From NCBI RefSeq assembly GCF_004214935.1, contig NZ_SFCC01000001.1:558001-622000 (forward strand): 64,000 bases of DNA, in the 5' to 3' direction. The notes below the pieces were generated by a model. It was not told the DNA's origin, ran no database searches, and saw only the letters and a list, made by a program, of their open reading frames with translations. Positions 19,301 to 26,775 of this stretch are shown here, in pieces. The translations under genes were made by a program, and so were the position numbers. Each line of letters opens with the position of its first letter. Position 1 is the stretch's first letter. This DNA comes from Amycolatopsis suaedae. Its GTDB lineage: Bacteria; Actinomycetota; Actinomycetes; Mycobacteriales; Pseudonocardiaceae.

Positions 19301-20655
19301 TCGGCGTTGTTGCCGGAGTGGTAGTTGTACAGCCACCTGGTCGAGCCGGCGTCGGTCATCGGGGTCCAGAAGTTGAACCCGTGCGGGACCGCGGTGGCCG
19401 GGAAGTTGTTGCCGCGGGAGAAGGTTCCGTTGGCGTGCGTGCCGCGGGTGGTGAGCACGTGGTCGGACGGCCTGCCGGCTTGCACGACCGGTGCGGCGCC
19501 GACGCGGACGTCGTCGATCCAGCCCCGCAGCGGGGCCGGGCCGTCCGGGTTGTCGTAGCCGACGACGATGCGGTCGATCGTCTTGCCCTTGGCGACGGTG
19601 CCGACTCCGGCGCGGATCAGGTTCCACTGGTTGACCGACAGCGACTTCGCGGCTCCCTGGCCTGCGGGGGACAGGGCGAAGCCGTACTGGTCGGTGGCCC
19701 CGAGGTCGGACAGGTGGGTGCCGTCGGTGAACGCCAGGTCGAGCGCGACGTGGGTGCTGGGGTAGCGCAGGTCGTCGGCGACCAGTTCGGGGAACACCTT
19801 GTAGGACAGCTCGGTGGTGTCGGTGACCGGGATGTCGACGTCGAAGATCTTGTTGTACGAGTAGCCGCGGCCCTCGGCGGTGTGGGTGCCGGAGTAGCGG
19901 AACGCCCGCAGGCCGCTGTAGCCGGCGCGGGGCTTGTTGGTGTAGCCGCCGACGGGTCCGCCGTCGGCGAAGCTACGCATGTTGGGCAGCGGCGGCGGGG
20001 TCGGCTGTTCGTTGGCCAGCAGGAACTCCGAGGCCTGCAGGGCGGGGCCGCCGTTGTTGGCGGTGATGTCGAGCTTGAAGTACTTGAACGTGGCCGGTGC
20101 GGCCAGGCGGAATTCCTTGGCCTGGAACCGTCCGTCGAACGTCTCGCCGGTGCGGCGGTCGAGCTGGGTCCAGGTGGTGCCGTCGGCCGAGCCGGACAGG
20201 GTCCAGTCCTTGGGGTCGCGTTCGGCGTGGTCGTTGGCGGAGGTGACGCCGTAGCGGGTCACCTCGACCGGCTCGGTGAAGGCGTACCGCACCCAGCCGG
20301 TCGGGGTGTGGGCCAGCCACTTCGACTCGGGTTTGCCGTCAGCGAGGTTCGGGGCGACCTCGCCTGCGCCGGTGTTCTCGCCGCTGGCGGTGACCTCGGT
20401 CAGCTTGCCGCGGACGTCGCCGGGGATGTCGGTGCCGTTGGCGCCGTCGACGCCCTGGGTCCTGGGCTTGCCGGACGCGTCGGTGTCGACGGTGTCGGAC
20501 CAGGTGGGCTGCGGATCGGCGGGTTCGAAGGAGGAGTAGAACGCGGGCGCGGGCTGGTCGGGGGCGGCTGCCGCGGCGGGCGGCACCGTGACCAGTCCGG
20601 CGACGACGGCGGCGGACAGCAGGGTGCAGGCCGGTGCTCGACCTCTGTGGGGCAT
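16369..20655 (-). CDS. secreted GH92 alpha-mannosidase with discoidin domains and repeat tail
   Basis: A 1428-residue secreted protein. The start is ATG 20655 with a GGAG ribosome site. A signal peptide of about 35 residues (CTLLSAAVVAGLVTVPPAAAAA) comes first. Then follow an F5/8C-like domain (about 60-220), the GH92 beta-sandwich and catalytic region (PHGFNFWTPMTD, HSNQPSHHIPYMY, GYAGDEDNGEMSAWW near 1043), and a second discoidin-like domain (about 1170-1290). It ends in a tail of short repeats of the type TVxGPVxV (about 1300-1420) predicted to form a small beta-helix. It should release mannose from alpha-mannosides outside the cell. A palindromic operator candidate lies upstream. Confidence 0.9.
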   Translation of the reverse strand: MPHRGRAPACTLLSAAVVAGLVTVPPAAAAAPDQPAPAFYSSFEPADPQPTWSDTVDTDASGKPRTQGVDGANGTDIPGDVRGKLTEVTASGENTGAGEVAPNLADGKPESKWLAHTPTGWVRYAFTEPVEVTRYGVTSANDHAERDPKDWTLSGSADGTTWTQLDRRTGETFDGRFQAKEFRLAAPATFKYFKLDITANNGGPALQASEFLLANEQPTPPPLPNMRSFADGGPVGGYTNKPRAGYSGLRAFRYSGTHTAEGRGYSYNKIFDVDIPVTDTTELSYKVFPELVADDLRYPSTHVALDLAFTDGTHLSDLGATDQYGFALSPAGQGAAKSLSVNQWNLIRAGVGTVAKGKTIDRIVVGYDNPDGPAPLRGWIDDVRVGAAPVVQAGRPSDHVLTTRGTHANGTFSRGNNFPATAVPHGFNFWTPMTDAGSTRWLYNYHSGNNAENKPTLQAFGISHEPSPWMGDRQTFQVMPSAATGVPDGNREARELAFSHDNEIAKAHHYGVKFDNGVGTDLAPTDHAALFRFTFPGDDASLIFDNVTNEGGLTIDRAAGTVSGYSDVRSDLSVGAGRMFVYATFDDPMTADGRLPGEGRDNVRGYARFDAGADRAVTMRIATSLISVEQAKRNLEQEIAPDATLESVRAAAQEAWDRKLGVIEVEGASADQLTTLYSNLYRLFLYPNSGFENTGTPQAPKYRYASPVAPKAGQDTPTHTGSKLVDGEIYVNNGFWDTYRTTWPAYALFTPQLAGKMVDGFVQQYRDGGWISRWSSPGYANLMTGTSSDVAFADAYLKGIRNFDVKAAYDAALKNASVTPPDQSVGRKGLDTSIFLGYTSTATGEGMSWGIEGYVNDFGIATMSRKLYEEAAPGDPRKEEYRTNAEYFGNRAQNYVNTFDKQVGFFQGRNPDGSWRVAPDKYEPREWGHDYTETNAWNMAFTVPHDGQGLANLYGGRDKLAGKLDEFFATPEEAKLHGSYPGVIHEMREARDVRMGQYGHSNQPSHHIPYMYNYAGQPSKTQEKVREVLSRLYLGSELGQGYAGDEDNGEMSAWWLFSALGFYPLQMGRPDYAVGSPLFTKATVHLENGKKLVINAPKNNARNVYVQGLKVNGKAWTSTSLPHDVLADGATLDFDLGPQPSKWGTGADDVPESPTQGDAVPAPLRDLTGPGKGTATGSADPAAALDDNSRTEATLSWLQYRFDQPRDAVTHYTVTSPKGPGGPSSWVLKGSYDGTNWAVVDERKNEQFAWRQHTRAFSAAHPARYSQYRLEFTGPAATAEVELLGKPAPACTTTIRGEHTGPLVVGSGVTCLDGATVRGPVTVSAGASLVAEGATVEGPLSAASAGSVQLARTTVTGPVSITGSTGAVAVEAGTVRGPLQLTGNRGPTLLAGTTVDGPVGCNRNTPVPVNNTLANHLRGPVVGQCAGL

Positions 20656-20709
20656 CTTTGCTCCAGGCTCGTGTGGGACCGCAGGGGTGAGGAAGAGACA
20701 ACGACGGTG

Positions 20710-20723
20710 TGACATCGATGTCA
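20710..20723. promoter_or_regulatory. palindromic operator candidate between GH92 and DinB genes
   Basis: TGACATCGATGTCA is a perfect 14-bp palindrome with a central CG, the style of LacI/GalR-family operators. It lies 55 bases upstream of the secreted GH92 start and 50 upstream of the divergent DinB gene. Sugar control of the mannosidase by a LacI-type repressor encoded elsewhere is inferred. Confidence 0.5.
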
Positions 20724-20772
20724 AGACCGGGTCGGCAATCCTGGCTCGAATCGGACAAGCGAGACTGCTCCG

Positions 20773-21360
20773 ATGAGTGGTTACGACCCCAAGGCAGCGC
20801 TGCACCGCTATCTCCAGACCGCGCGGGACGCGCTGCTGTGGAAGCTGGACGGCCTGTCCGAGTACGACGTCCGACGGCCGCTGACCCCGACCGGCACCAA
20901 CCTGCTCGGCCTGGTCAAGCACGTGGCCGGCTGCGAGATCGGCTACTTCGGCGTGGTGTTCGGGCGGCCGTTCCCCGAGGAGTTCCGGTGGCTGTCGGAG
21001 GGCGCGGAGCTCAACGACGACATGTGGGCGACGGCGGAGGAGTCGCGGGCGGACATCGTCGGCCTGTACCGCAGGGTGTGGGAGCACTCCGACGCGACGA
21101 TCGGGTCGCTGTCGCTGGAGTCGTCCGGCCTGGTCCCGCACTGGCCGGAGAGTCGCCGCGACGTGACGCTGCACCAGATCCTGGTGCACATGATCGCCGA
21201 GACGCACCGGCACGCCGGGCACGCCGACATCGTCCGGGAGCTGATCGACGGCACGGCCGGCATGCAGCAGGGCAACGACAACCTGGCCACCCACGATCCG
21301 GCGTGGTGGGCGGGCTACCGGACGAAGCTGGAGAAGACGGCCCGCGAATCGTCAACCTGA
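20773..21360 (+). CDS. DinB/DUF664 family protein
   Basis: A 195-residue four-helix-bundle protein of the DinB superfamily, which includes metal-dependent thiol (mycothiol) transferases. The three metal-binding histidines expected of the fold are visible: one in LVKHVAGCE (near residue 49) and two in HMIAETHRHAGHAD (near 140-150). The last part, YRTKLE, is typical of the DUF664 branch. Actinobacteria use such enzymes to conjugate mycothiol to electrophiles, but the substrate cannot be told. It is divergent from the secreted GH92 gene. Its stop codon overlaps the first operator of the following gene. Confidence 0.8.
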   Translation: MSGYDPKAALHRYLQTARDALLWKLDGLSEYDVRRPLTPTGTNLLGLVKHVAGCEIGYFGVVFGRPFPEEFRWLSEGAELNDDMWATAEESRADIVGLYRRVWEHSDATIGSLSLESSGLVPHWPESRRDVTLHQILVHMIAETHRHAGHADIVRELIDGTAGMQQGNDNLATHDPAWWAGYRTKLEKTARESST

Positions 21361-21396
21361 AGTTGACGACACGGGGAGCGTCAACCTACGGTTGAC
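21351..21396 (+). promoter_or_regulatory. twin operators over the Clp_N/HTH gene promoter
   Basis: Two 17-bp dyads, GTCAACCTGAAGTTGAC (21351-21367) and GTCAACCTACGGTTGAC (21380-21396), start 29 bases apart. TTGACG (21363-21368) within the first and TACGGT (21387-21392) within the second form a promoter with an 18-base spacer, and the ATG follows six bases later. Both RNA polymerase contacts are therefore inside operator copies. Confidence 0.7.
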
Positions 21397-21398
21397 GC

Positions 21399-22070
21399 AT
21401 GACGAATCCGGTACGACTCGACGATCTGATCCAGGGCATCAAGAAGACCAACGACGACGTGCTCGACCAGCTGTCCAACGCCGTGCTGCTGGCCGACCAC
21501 CTCGACGAACTCGCCGATCATCTGATCGGCCACTTCGTCGACCAGGCCCGCCGTTCCGGCGCGTCGTGGACCGACATCGGCCACAGCATGGGCGTCAGCA
21601 AGCAGGCCGCGCAGAAGCGGTTCACCTCCAAGGAGAACGACTTCAGCCGCTTCACCGCGCGTGCCCGGCAGGTCGTGGTCAGCGCGCAGGAACGCGCCAG
21701 GGCGGGCGGCAGCAGGGAGATCGTGCCCGGCCACCTCCTGCTCGCCCTCGTCGACGACCCGAAGTCGGTTGCCACCGTCGCGCTCGGCAAGCTGGACGTG
21801 ACACCGGCGGCCGTGGCCGAGGCCGTCACCCTTCCCGAGGCCGGCGACGACCTGCCCGCGTTGATCCCGTTCGACGCCGCAGCGAAGAAGGCGCTGGAGC
21901 TGACGTTCCGGGAAGCGCTGCGGCTGGGCCACAACTACGTCGGCACCGAGCACATCCTGCTCGGCCTGCTGGAGCAGGAGGACGGCACGGGCACGCTCAG
22001 CGACCTCGGCGTCGAGAAGGCCGAGGCGGAGAAGCACATCACCGCCATCCTCGCCGCCCTCACCGACTGA
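21399..22070 (+). CDS. Clp N-domain protein with N-terminal helix-turn-helix
   Basis: A 223-residue protein in two parts. Residues 1-80 contain a helix-turn-helix (SWTDIGHSMGVSKQAAQKRF, 56-75). Residues 83-223 are the double Clp_N repeat seen at the front of ClpA/ClpC, with VVVSAQERAR ... IVPGHLLLALV and ALRLGHNYVGTEHILLGLL. No ATPase domain follows. The Clp_N part could bind substrates or adaptors of ClpC, or act as a sensor. Because two matching dyads cover its own promoter, I infer that it represses itself. The message is leaderless. Target genes other than itself are unknown. Confidence 0.85.
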   Translation: MTNPVRLDDLIQGIKKTNDDVLDQLSNAVLLADHLDELADHLIGHFVDQARRSGASWTDIGHSMGVSKQAAQKRFTSKENDFSRFTARARQVVVSAQERARAGGSREIVPGHLLLALVDDPKSVATVALGKLDVTPAAVAEAVTLPEAGDDLPALIPFDAAAKKALELTFREALRLGHNYVGTEHILLGLLEQEDGTGTLSDLGVEKAEAEKHITAILAALTD

Positions 22071-22142
22071 CCCGGCGCGGGTGGCACGCAGGCACGGCCT
22101 GCGCTGACGGCGACATCACGACCTCGTCGCCAGGATGGGCGG

Positions 22143-22919
22143 ATGTCCACGATCGTCGCATTCCATGCCCATCCTGACGACGAGGTCCTGCTCACCGGCG
22201 GCACGCTGGCCCGCGCCGCCGCCGGTGGGCACCGGGTCGTCGTGGTGACCGCGACGGACGGCGTGATGGGGGAGAGCCACCCGGGCAGGCTGGACGAACT
22301 GCGGGCCAGTGCGGGGGAACTGGGCGTGCACCGGGTGGTACACCTCGGGTACGCCGACTCCGGCCACGGCGCAGTGCTCTACCCGGACCCGCCGGACCGG
22401 CCGCGGTTCATGCGCGCGAGCATCGACGACGCCGCGCGCCGGCTGGCCGCAGTGCTGCAGGAGGAACGTGCCGACGTACTGCTGGGCTACGACGCCAACG
22501 GCGGCTACGGTCACCGCGACCACGTGCGGGTCCACCACGTGGCCCGGCGCGCCGCGGAGCTGGCCGGCACGCCGCGGTTGCTGGAGGCGACCATCCCGCG
22601 GGACGTGATCGTGCGGATGGTCCGGATCGTCCGGCTGCTGCGCATCCCGTTCCGGCACGACCCCGACGCACTGGTCACGTTGTTCAGCGCACGTTCGGAG
22701 ATCACGCACAGCTTCAACGTGCGCAGGTTCGCCGCGGTCAAACAGGCCGCGCTGGCACGACACCGAACGCCCCTGGAGGGCAACGGCCGCTCGGCCGCCG
22801 TGATGCGGGCGCTGGTGCGGGTGCCGCCGCCGGTGTTCGGACTGCTGCTGGGCCGCGAGTGGTTCACCGAGGTTTTCGGCACGATGAAAAGGCGTGGTGA
22901 CCCTCTCCCGCACCTGTGA
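22143..22919 (+). CDS. PIG-L/LmbE family deacetylase
   Basis: A 258-residue zinc-dependent N-deacetylase of the LmbE fold, related to MshB and Mca of mycothiol metabolism. The metal site is the AHPDDE motif (residues 9-14) with a later His in GYGHRDHVRVH (near 124). The N-terminal Rossmann-like strand STIVAFHAHPDDE is intact. It lacks features that would single out MshB, so the substrate (an N-acetylglucosamine conjugate or amide) is open. The start is ATG 22143, six bases after CAGGAT. A GCAGGC-acg-GCCTGC hairpin at about 22088-22102 separates it from the Clp_N gene. Confidence 0.85.
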   Translation: MSTIVAFHAHPDDEVLLTGGTLARAAAGGHRVVVVTATDGVMGESHPGRLDELRASAGELGVHRVVHLGYADSGHGAVLYPDPPDRPRFMRASIDDAARRLAAVLQEERADVLLGYDANGGYGHRDHVRVHHVARRAAELAGTPRLLEATIPRDVIVRMVRIVRLLRIPFRHDPDALVTLFSARSEITHSFNVRRFAAVKQAALARHRTPLEGNGRSAAVMRALVRVPPPVFGLLLGREWFTEVFGTMKRRGDPLPHL

Positions 22920-22968
22920 TGCTGGCCTCCTCAGTCATTTCGACAGAGTTCGACAGAGGGGGAAACTC

Positions 22969-23346
22969 ATGCGAACAAAGCACATCGTCATGTCCGCGGT
23001 CGCCGGAGTCGCGCTGGCGTTCGGCGCTACGGCGGGGACGGCCGCGGCCGACAGCGGGGAGGCCGGAACGCCGGGCGTACTGGGGGCCTGCCCGGACACC
23101 GGCAACGAAGTGCGGGTACGGGGCGGCTACGCCGAGTGGGACATCACCTGTGAGGGCGGCAAGGTTTACGTCCGCGGCTACGTCAAGGACACGGCACTCG
23201 ACGGCAAGTGCGCCCGGGTGAAGGCCAAGAACATGAACAGCAGCACCACGAAGAGGAAGTCGGCCTGCGGTTTCGGCGAGGCCAGGAAGTTCGACTTCAA
23301 CCTCGGCAAAGGCAAGGGAGCCAAGGTCTACCTGACCGTCACCTGA
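22969..23346 (+). CDS. small secreted protein with four cysteines
   Basis: A 125-residue protein with a clear Sec signal peptide (MRTKHIVMSAVAGVALAFG, cleavage after about residue 27, AAA-DSG). The mature chain of about 98 residues has four Cys (GACPD, DITCEG, GKCAR, SACGF), enough for two disulfides, and a basic middle (KNMNSSTTKRK). It resembles small exported beta-rich actinomycete proteins, but I do not recognise a family. A strong ribosome site (GAGGGGGA) precedes the ATG, and the 10-bp sequence TTCGACAGAG is repeated in tandem just upstream. It ends directly before hairpin repeat copy 3. Confidence 0.75.
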   Translation: MRTKHIVMSAVAGVALAFGATAGTAAADSGEAGTPGVLGACPDTGNEVRVRGGYAEWDITCEGGKVYVRGYVKDTALDGKCARVKAKNMNSSTTKRKSACGFGEARKFDFNLGKGKGAKVYLTVT

Positions 23347-23356
23347 TACGGCGGCC

Positions 23357-23403
23357 GTGAAGGCCACCTTCATCACGTGAGACGTGGTGAAGGTGGCCTT
23401 CAC
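23357..23403. repeat. GAG-loop hairpin repeat, copy 3
   Basis: GTGAAGGCCACCTTCA (23357-23372) and TGAAGGTGGCCTTCAC (23388-23403), joined inward by ACGT-GAG-ACGT, form a 22-pair stem with a single T/G position and a three-base loop. It sits between two convergent genes and supplies the last codons and stop of the cytidine deaminase gene. Probably a bidirectional terminator. Confidence 0.88.
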
Positions 23404-23801
23404 GTGCTTGGGACCGGCCGCGCCTGCCGTTCGGGCAGCAGGTCCGCGAGGGTCGCGACAGTGTCCGGTCCCAGAACGACCTGAGCGTCCAGGTTGCGGT
23501 CGTCGATCTGGTACAGGAACTCCCGGCACCGCCCGCACGGCGGAAGCACACTGAGCCCGTCGTCGTCCCGCGTCACGGCCACGACCATGGCGACCTCGGA
23601 CTGTCCCGCCGTGAGCATCGCCGCGGCGGCGGCGTGTTCGGCGCAGAAGCCCATGCCGGAGATGGTGTCGATGCAGACCCCGTAGAAGAGCGTGCCGTCC
23701 TTGGTGAGCAACGCCGTGGCCACGCCTCCGGACGTCCGGTCACCGCGCTCGGTGGGGTTCAGGTAGCCGGCGGCTCGGCTGATGATCTCGGCTGCGTCCA
23801 T
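23400..23801 (-). CDS. cytidine/blasticidin-type deaminase
   Basis: A 133-residue zinc deaminase of the small cytidine-deaminase fold. The zinc ligands and proton shuttle are Cys53, Glu55 (FCAEHA), and Cys89 and Cys92 (PPCGRC). The sequence is closer to the blasticidin-S/cytidine deaminase group than to tRNA adenosine deaminases. It hydrolyses the amino group of cytidine or a cytidine-like nucleoside. The start is six bases after TAGGCT, so the transcript is probably leaderless. Its stop codon lies within hairpin repeat copy 3. Confidence 0.87.
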   Translation of the reverse strand: MDAAEIISRAAGYLNPTERGDRTSGGVATALLTKDGTLFYGVCIDTISGMGFCAEHAAAAAMLTAGQSEVAMVVAVTRDDDGLSVLPPCGRCREFLYQIDDRNLDAQVVLGPDTVATLADLLPERQARPVPST

Positions 23802-23853
23802 CTCCCCAGCCTATTCGCCGCGCAACTCTGTTTTCGACAGGCACGAACTTGTT

Positions 23854-23869
23854 TCGAACACGTGTTCGT
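23854..23869 (+). promoter_or_regulatory. LexA (SOS) box
   Basis: TCGAACACGTGTTCGT contains the perfect palindrome CGAACACGTGTTCG and matches the mycobacterial/actinobacterial SOS consensus TCGAAC-N4-GTTCGA with one difference at the last base. TAGAAT (23871-23876) follows at once and a GTG start lies six bases further on. The same box is 53 bases upstream of the cytidine deaminase start on the other strand. Confidence 0.65.
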
Positions 23870-23882
23870 TTAGAATGGTGGC

Positions 23883-23940
23883 GTGTTCGCTGAGCCTGGT
23901 ACCCGGTTGTGGCGGCTGTCCGATCAGGAGGTAGCGCCTA
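23883..23940 (+). pseudogene. 5' stump of a probable SOS-controlled DUF222/HNH endonuclease gene
   Basis: A GTG six bases after TAGAAT opens with VFAEPGTRLWRLSDQEVA, which resembles the start of actinobacterial DUF222/HNH (13E12-like) proteins, often LexA-controlled in mycobacteria. After about 19 codons the frame runs into the antisense of the amidase gene and loses any resemblance. I read it as a truncated remnant with its promoter intact. The end point is approximate; the family assignment rests on a short stretch. Confidence 0.4.
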
Positions 23941-23956
23941 ACCCGGGCGCGGGTCC

Positions 23957-25408
23957 CTATTCCGGCGCCTGGAAACCGCCGATCGTCCGCTCGAGCAGCT
24001 CGGCCAGCCGCAGCGGGGTACGGTCCTCGAACATCGGGCCGATGAGCTGCACGCCCATCGGCAGGCCCTCGGGGGACCGGCCCGCCGGTACGGCGGTGGC
24101 GGGCAGGCCGGGCATGGTGGCCAGGCCCGCCCAGACGAGCTGGTCGAAGTACGGGTGCTCGGCACCGTCGATGTCGATCCGGCGTTCCAGCGGACTGGGG
24201 GTGTGGTCGTGGGGAAACGCGGGGGTCGGCGTGATCGGGCACACCACGACGTCGAACTCGGTGAAGAACTGCCGCCAGCGGTGGCGGTAGAGCTCGCGCT
24301 GGCTGTCCACCTTGAGCCAGTCACGGTGGCTGAACACCATCGCGCGCAGCCGCGCCGCGTCAAGGCTCTGGTCCTCCGCGCTCAGTCCGGCGGCGCGAGT
24401 CCGCAGCTGCTCGTACGCTTCGACGGGGAAGCGCGCGACGAAACCCGAGAACAGCAACTGCATGTAGAGCGTCGCGACCTCGGCCAGGTCGGGCAGCAGC
24501 CGACTGTGCCGCTCGACGCGGGCGCCGGCGTCGGCAAGGGCGCCTGCCACCCTGTTCACGCCCGCCCGCACAGCGGACCCGGTCGGGAGGAGCGGATGCT
24601 CGTCGAGGACCAGGACCCGGAAGTCGCCGAGCCGATCGTGGCGCGCGGGCGGCAGCGTCAACCGGTACGCCTTGCCGTGCGTCAGCGGGTCCGGCCCGGC
24701 CATGACGTCGAGCAGAAGCGTGAGGTCGCGGGCGGTGCGCGCCATCGGACCGGCGACGGCCAGGTCGAGGTCGACCGGCAGTGCGGGCGACGGCGGCACG
24801 ACCATGCCGCGGGTCGGCACCAGTCCGAGCGTCGGCTTGTGCGCGTAGATGCCGCAGAAATGCGCGGGGGTGCGTAGCGAACCGGCGAGGTCGGAGCCGA
24901 TGGACAACGCACCGAATCCCGACGCCAGGGCCGCCGCCGATCCGCCGGAGGACCCACCCGACGTGCGATCGTGATCCCACGGATTGTTGGTGGTGCCGTA
25001 GATCTCGTTGAAACTCTGGATGTCCTGCAGCCCCACGGGCACGTTGGTCTTACCCAGCACCACCGCGCCAGCGGTTTTGAGCCGCGACACCTGTACCGCG
25101 TCCGCGGCAGGCACATAGTCCCGATGTTGGGGCATGCCCCAGGTCGTTGGCAGCCCAGCCATGTTGTAGGACTCCTTGACGGTCACCGGAATCCCGAGCA
25201 GCGGAGCAGCCTCACCGCGGGCACGTGCCCGGTCGGCCTCCTGCGCGGCGTCCCGCGCACGGTCGAAGTCCGGCACGCAGATGGCGTTGATCGCCTTGTC
25301 GTCGCGCTCGATTCGGGCAATTGCCGCATCGGTCAGTTCCACCGAGGTCACTTCGCCGGCACGCAACGCCGCCGACAGTTCCTCGGCAGGCCGAAAGCTC
25401 CATTCCAT
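23957..25408 (-). CDS. amidase signature family hydrolase
   Basis: A 483-residue amidase with the Ser-cisSer-Lys triad: Lys78 in VTVKES, cis-Ser in the GGSSGGS run (152-156) and nucleophile Ser177 in DLAGSLRTPA. The length is usual. It hydrolyses carboxamides; in this family the substrate cannot be told from sequence. Gln/Glu-tRNA amidotransferase GatA is excluded by context. The start is ATG 25408, seven bases after TAGCGT, which implies its own promoter. It lies 59 bases downstream of the M20 peptidase on the same strand, so it may join the peptide-degradation set. Confidence 0.92.
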   Translation of the reverse strand: MEWSFRPAEELSAALRAGEVTSVELTDAAIARIERDDKAINAICVPDFDRARDAAQEADRARARGEAAPLLGIPVTVKESYNMAGLPTTWGMPQHRDYVPAADAVQVSRLKTAGAVVLGKTNVPVGLQDIQSFNEIYGTTNNPWDHDRTSGGSSGGSAAALASGFGALSIGSDLAGSLRTPAHFCGIYAHKPTLGLVPTRGMVVPPSPALPVDLDLAVAGPMARTARDLTLLLDVMAGPDPLTHGKAYRLTLPPARHDRLGDFRVLVLDEHPLLPTGSAVRAGVNRVAGALADAGARVERHSRLLPDLAEVATLYMQLLFSGFVARFPVEAYEQLRTRAAGLSAEDQSLDAARLRAMVFSHRDWLKVDSQRELYRHRWRQFFTEFDVVVCPITPTPAFPHDHTPSPLERRIDIDGAEHPYFDQLVWAGLATMPGLPATAVPAGRSPEGLPMGVQLIGPMFEDRTPLRLAELLERTIGGFQAPE

Positions 25409-25467
25409 GAATCCGACGCTAGCCGCCTCCGCGGCAGGGCATAAAATGCCGTTTCGCGCAACGACTG

Positions 25468-26775
25468 TCAGCCGAGCAGGAACCGCTCCAGCACCCGCTG
25501 TCCGAAGCGCAGGCCTTCCACCGGCACCCGCTCGTCCACGCCGTGGGCCATCGCCCGGTACGGAAACCCGCGCGGGAGCAGCAGGGGAGCGAAGCCGTAG
25601 CACTGGATGCCCAGCTTGGCGAACGCCTTGGCGTCGGTGCCGCCGCCCATGCAGTACGGCACCACCACCGCCTCCGGGTCCTCCGCACGCAGCGCCGCCG
25701 CCATCGCGTCGAACCACGGCGAGTCGACCTCGGCCTGCACCGCGGGCTGGTTGGCCACGAACTCCCGTTCGACGTCCGGCCCCAGCAGACGGTCCACCTC
25801 GGACAACAGCTCGTCCTGGGTTCCGGGCAGTGTCCGGGTGTCGATCTGCGCGGTCGCCACGCTCGGGATGACGTTCACCTTGTAGCCGGCGTCGAGCATG
25901 GTGGGGGTGGTGCTGTTGCGGACGGTGGACTCCACCAGGCCCGCCGCGGGACCCAGCCGGGCCAGCGTGCCGTCCACATCGGACAGGTCCACGTGCACCC
26001 CGAGCGCCTTGCCGGTCCGCTCCAGGAACGCCTGCACGGTCGGCGTCAGCACCACCGGCCAGCGGTGGTCGGCGATGCGGGTCAGCGCCCGCACCAGCCG
26101 CGTGACGGCGTTCTCCTCGTTGCGGCGCGAACCGTGACCGGCGCGCCCGCGTGCGGTGAGCTTGAGGTGGGCGGTGCCCCGCTCGGCCGTGCCCACCGGG
26201 TAGAGCCGCACCATCGTGCCGTCGGCGGCGGGAACGTGGTAGGTGTAGCCGCCGGACTCGCTGATCGCGGCCACGCAGCCGTCGAACAGCTCCGGGTGCT
26301 CGGCCACCAGCCAGTGCGCGCCCAGGTCCCCGCGGTCCTCCTCGTCGGCGACGAACGCCAGGACCACATCCCGGCGCGGCCGCCTGCCGGTGCGGGCGAA
26401 ATCGGCGACGATGGCCAGCACCATCGCGCAGAAGTCCTTCATGTCGACGGTGCCCCTGCCCCAGAGGAATCCGTCCTGGACCTCCCCGGAGAACGGCGGC
26501 AGCGTCCAGTCGGCCGCGTCGGCCGGGACCACGTCCAGGTGGCCCTGGACGAGCAGCGCGGGCAGGGTGGGGTCCGACCCGGGCCAGCGGGCGACCACAT
26601 TGGACCGGCCCGGCTCCAGCTCGAAGATCCGCGGCGCCAGTCCCGCGTCGGTGAGCAGGCCCGCGACGTACTCGGCAGCCTTCCGCTCGCCGACGGCGTC
26701 ACCGTTGCCCCGGTTGGTGGTGTCGAACCGCACCAGCGTCGAGCACAGCTCGACGACGTCCGTCTGATCAGCCAT
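25468..26775 (-). CDS. M20 family metallopeptidase
   Basis: A 435-residue di-zinc peptidase/deacylase of the M20 (ArgE/DapE/CPG2) family. Metal ligands are in GHLDVVPAD (near residue 79), GRGTVDMKD (near 111), ADEEDRGDLG (near 145) and GGGTDAK (near 375). The dimerisation lid lies between residues 190 and 300. It has no signal peptide. It resembles Rv2141c-type actinobacterial members whose substrates are acylated amino acids or dipeptides. Its ATG overlaps the stop of dppA by eight bases, pointing to one operon that degrades imported peptides. Confidence 0.92.
   Translation of the reverse strand: MADQTDVVELCSTLVRFDTTNRGNGDAVGERKAAEYVAGLLTDAGLAPRIFELEPGRSNVVARWPGSDPTLPALLVQGHLDVVPADAADWTLPPFSGEVQDGFLWGRGTVDMKDFCAMVLAIVADFARTGRRPRRDVVLAFVADEEDRGDLGAHWLVAEHPELFDGCVAAISESGGYTYHVPAADGTMVRLYPVGTAERGTAHLKLTARGRAGHGSRRNEENAVTRLVRALTRIADHRWPVVLTPTVQAFLERTGKALGVHVDLSDVDGTLARLGPAAGLVESTVRNSTTPTMLDAGYKVNVIPSVATAQIDTRTLPGTQDELLSEVDRLLGPDVEREFVANQPAVQAEVDSPWFDAMAAALRAEDPEAVVVPYCMGGGTDAKAFAKLGIQCYGFAPLLLPRGFPYRAMAHGVDERVPVEGLRFGQRVLERFLLG

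Noticed and set aside
17023..20712. A 1229-codon open frame antisense to the secreted GH92 gene (and a similar 819-codon one at 13902-16361)
   Set aside because: Composition is Gly/Val/Ala/Arg-rich with no domains; it is the mirror of a well-conserved GH92 protein in high-G+C DNA.
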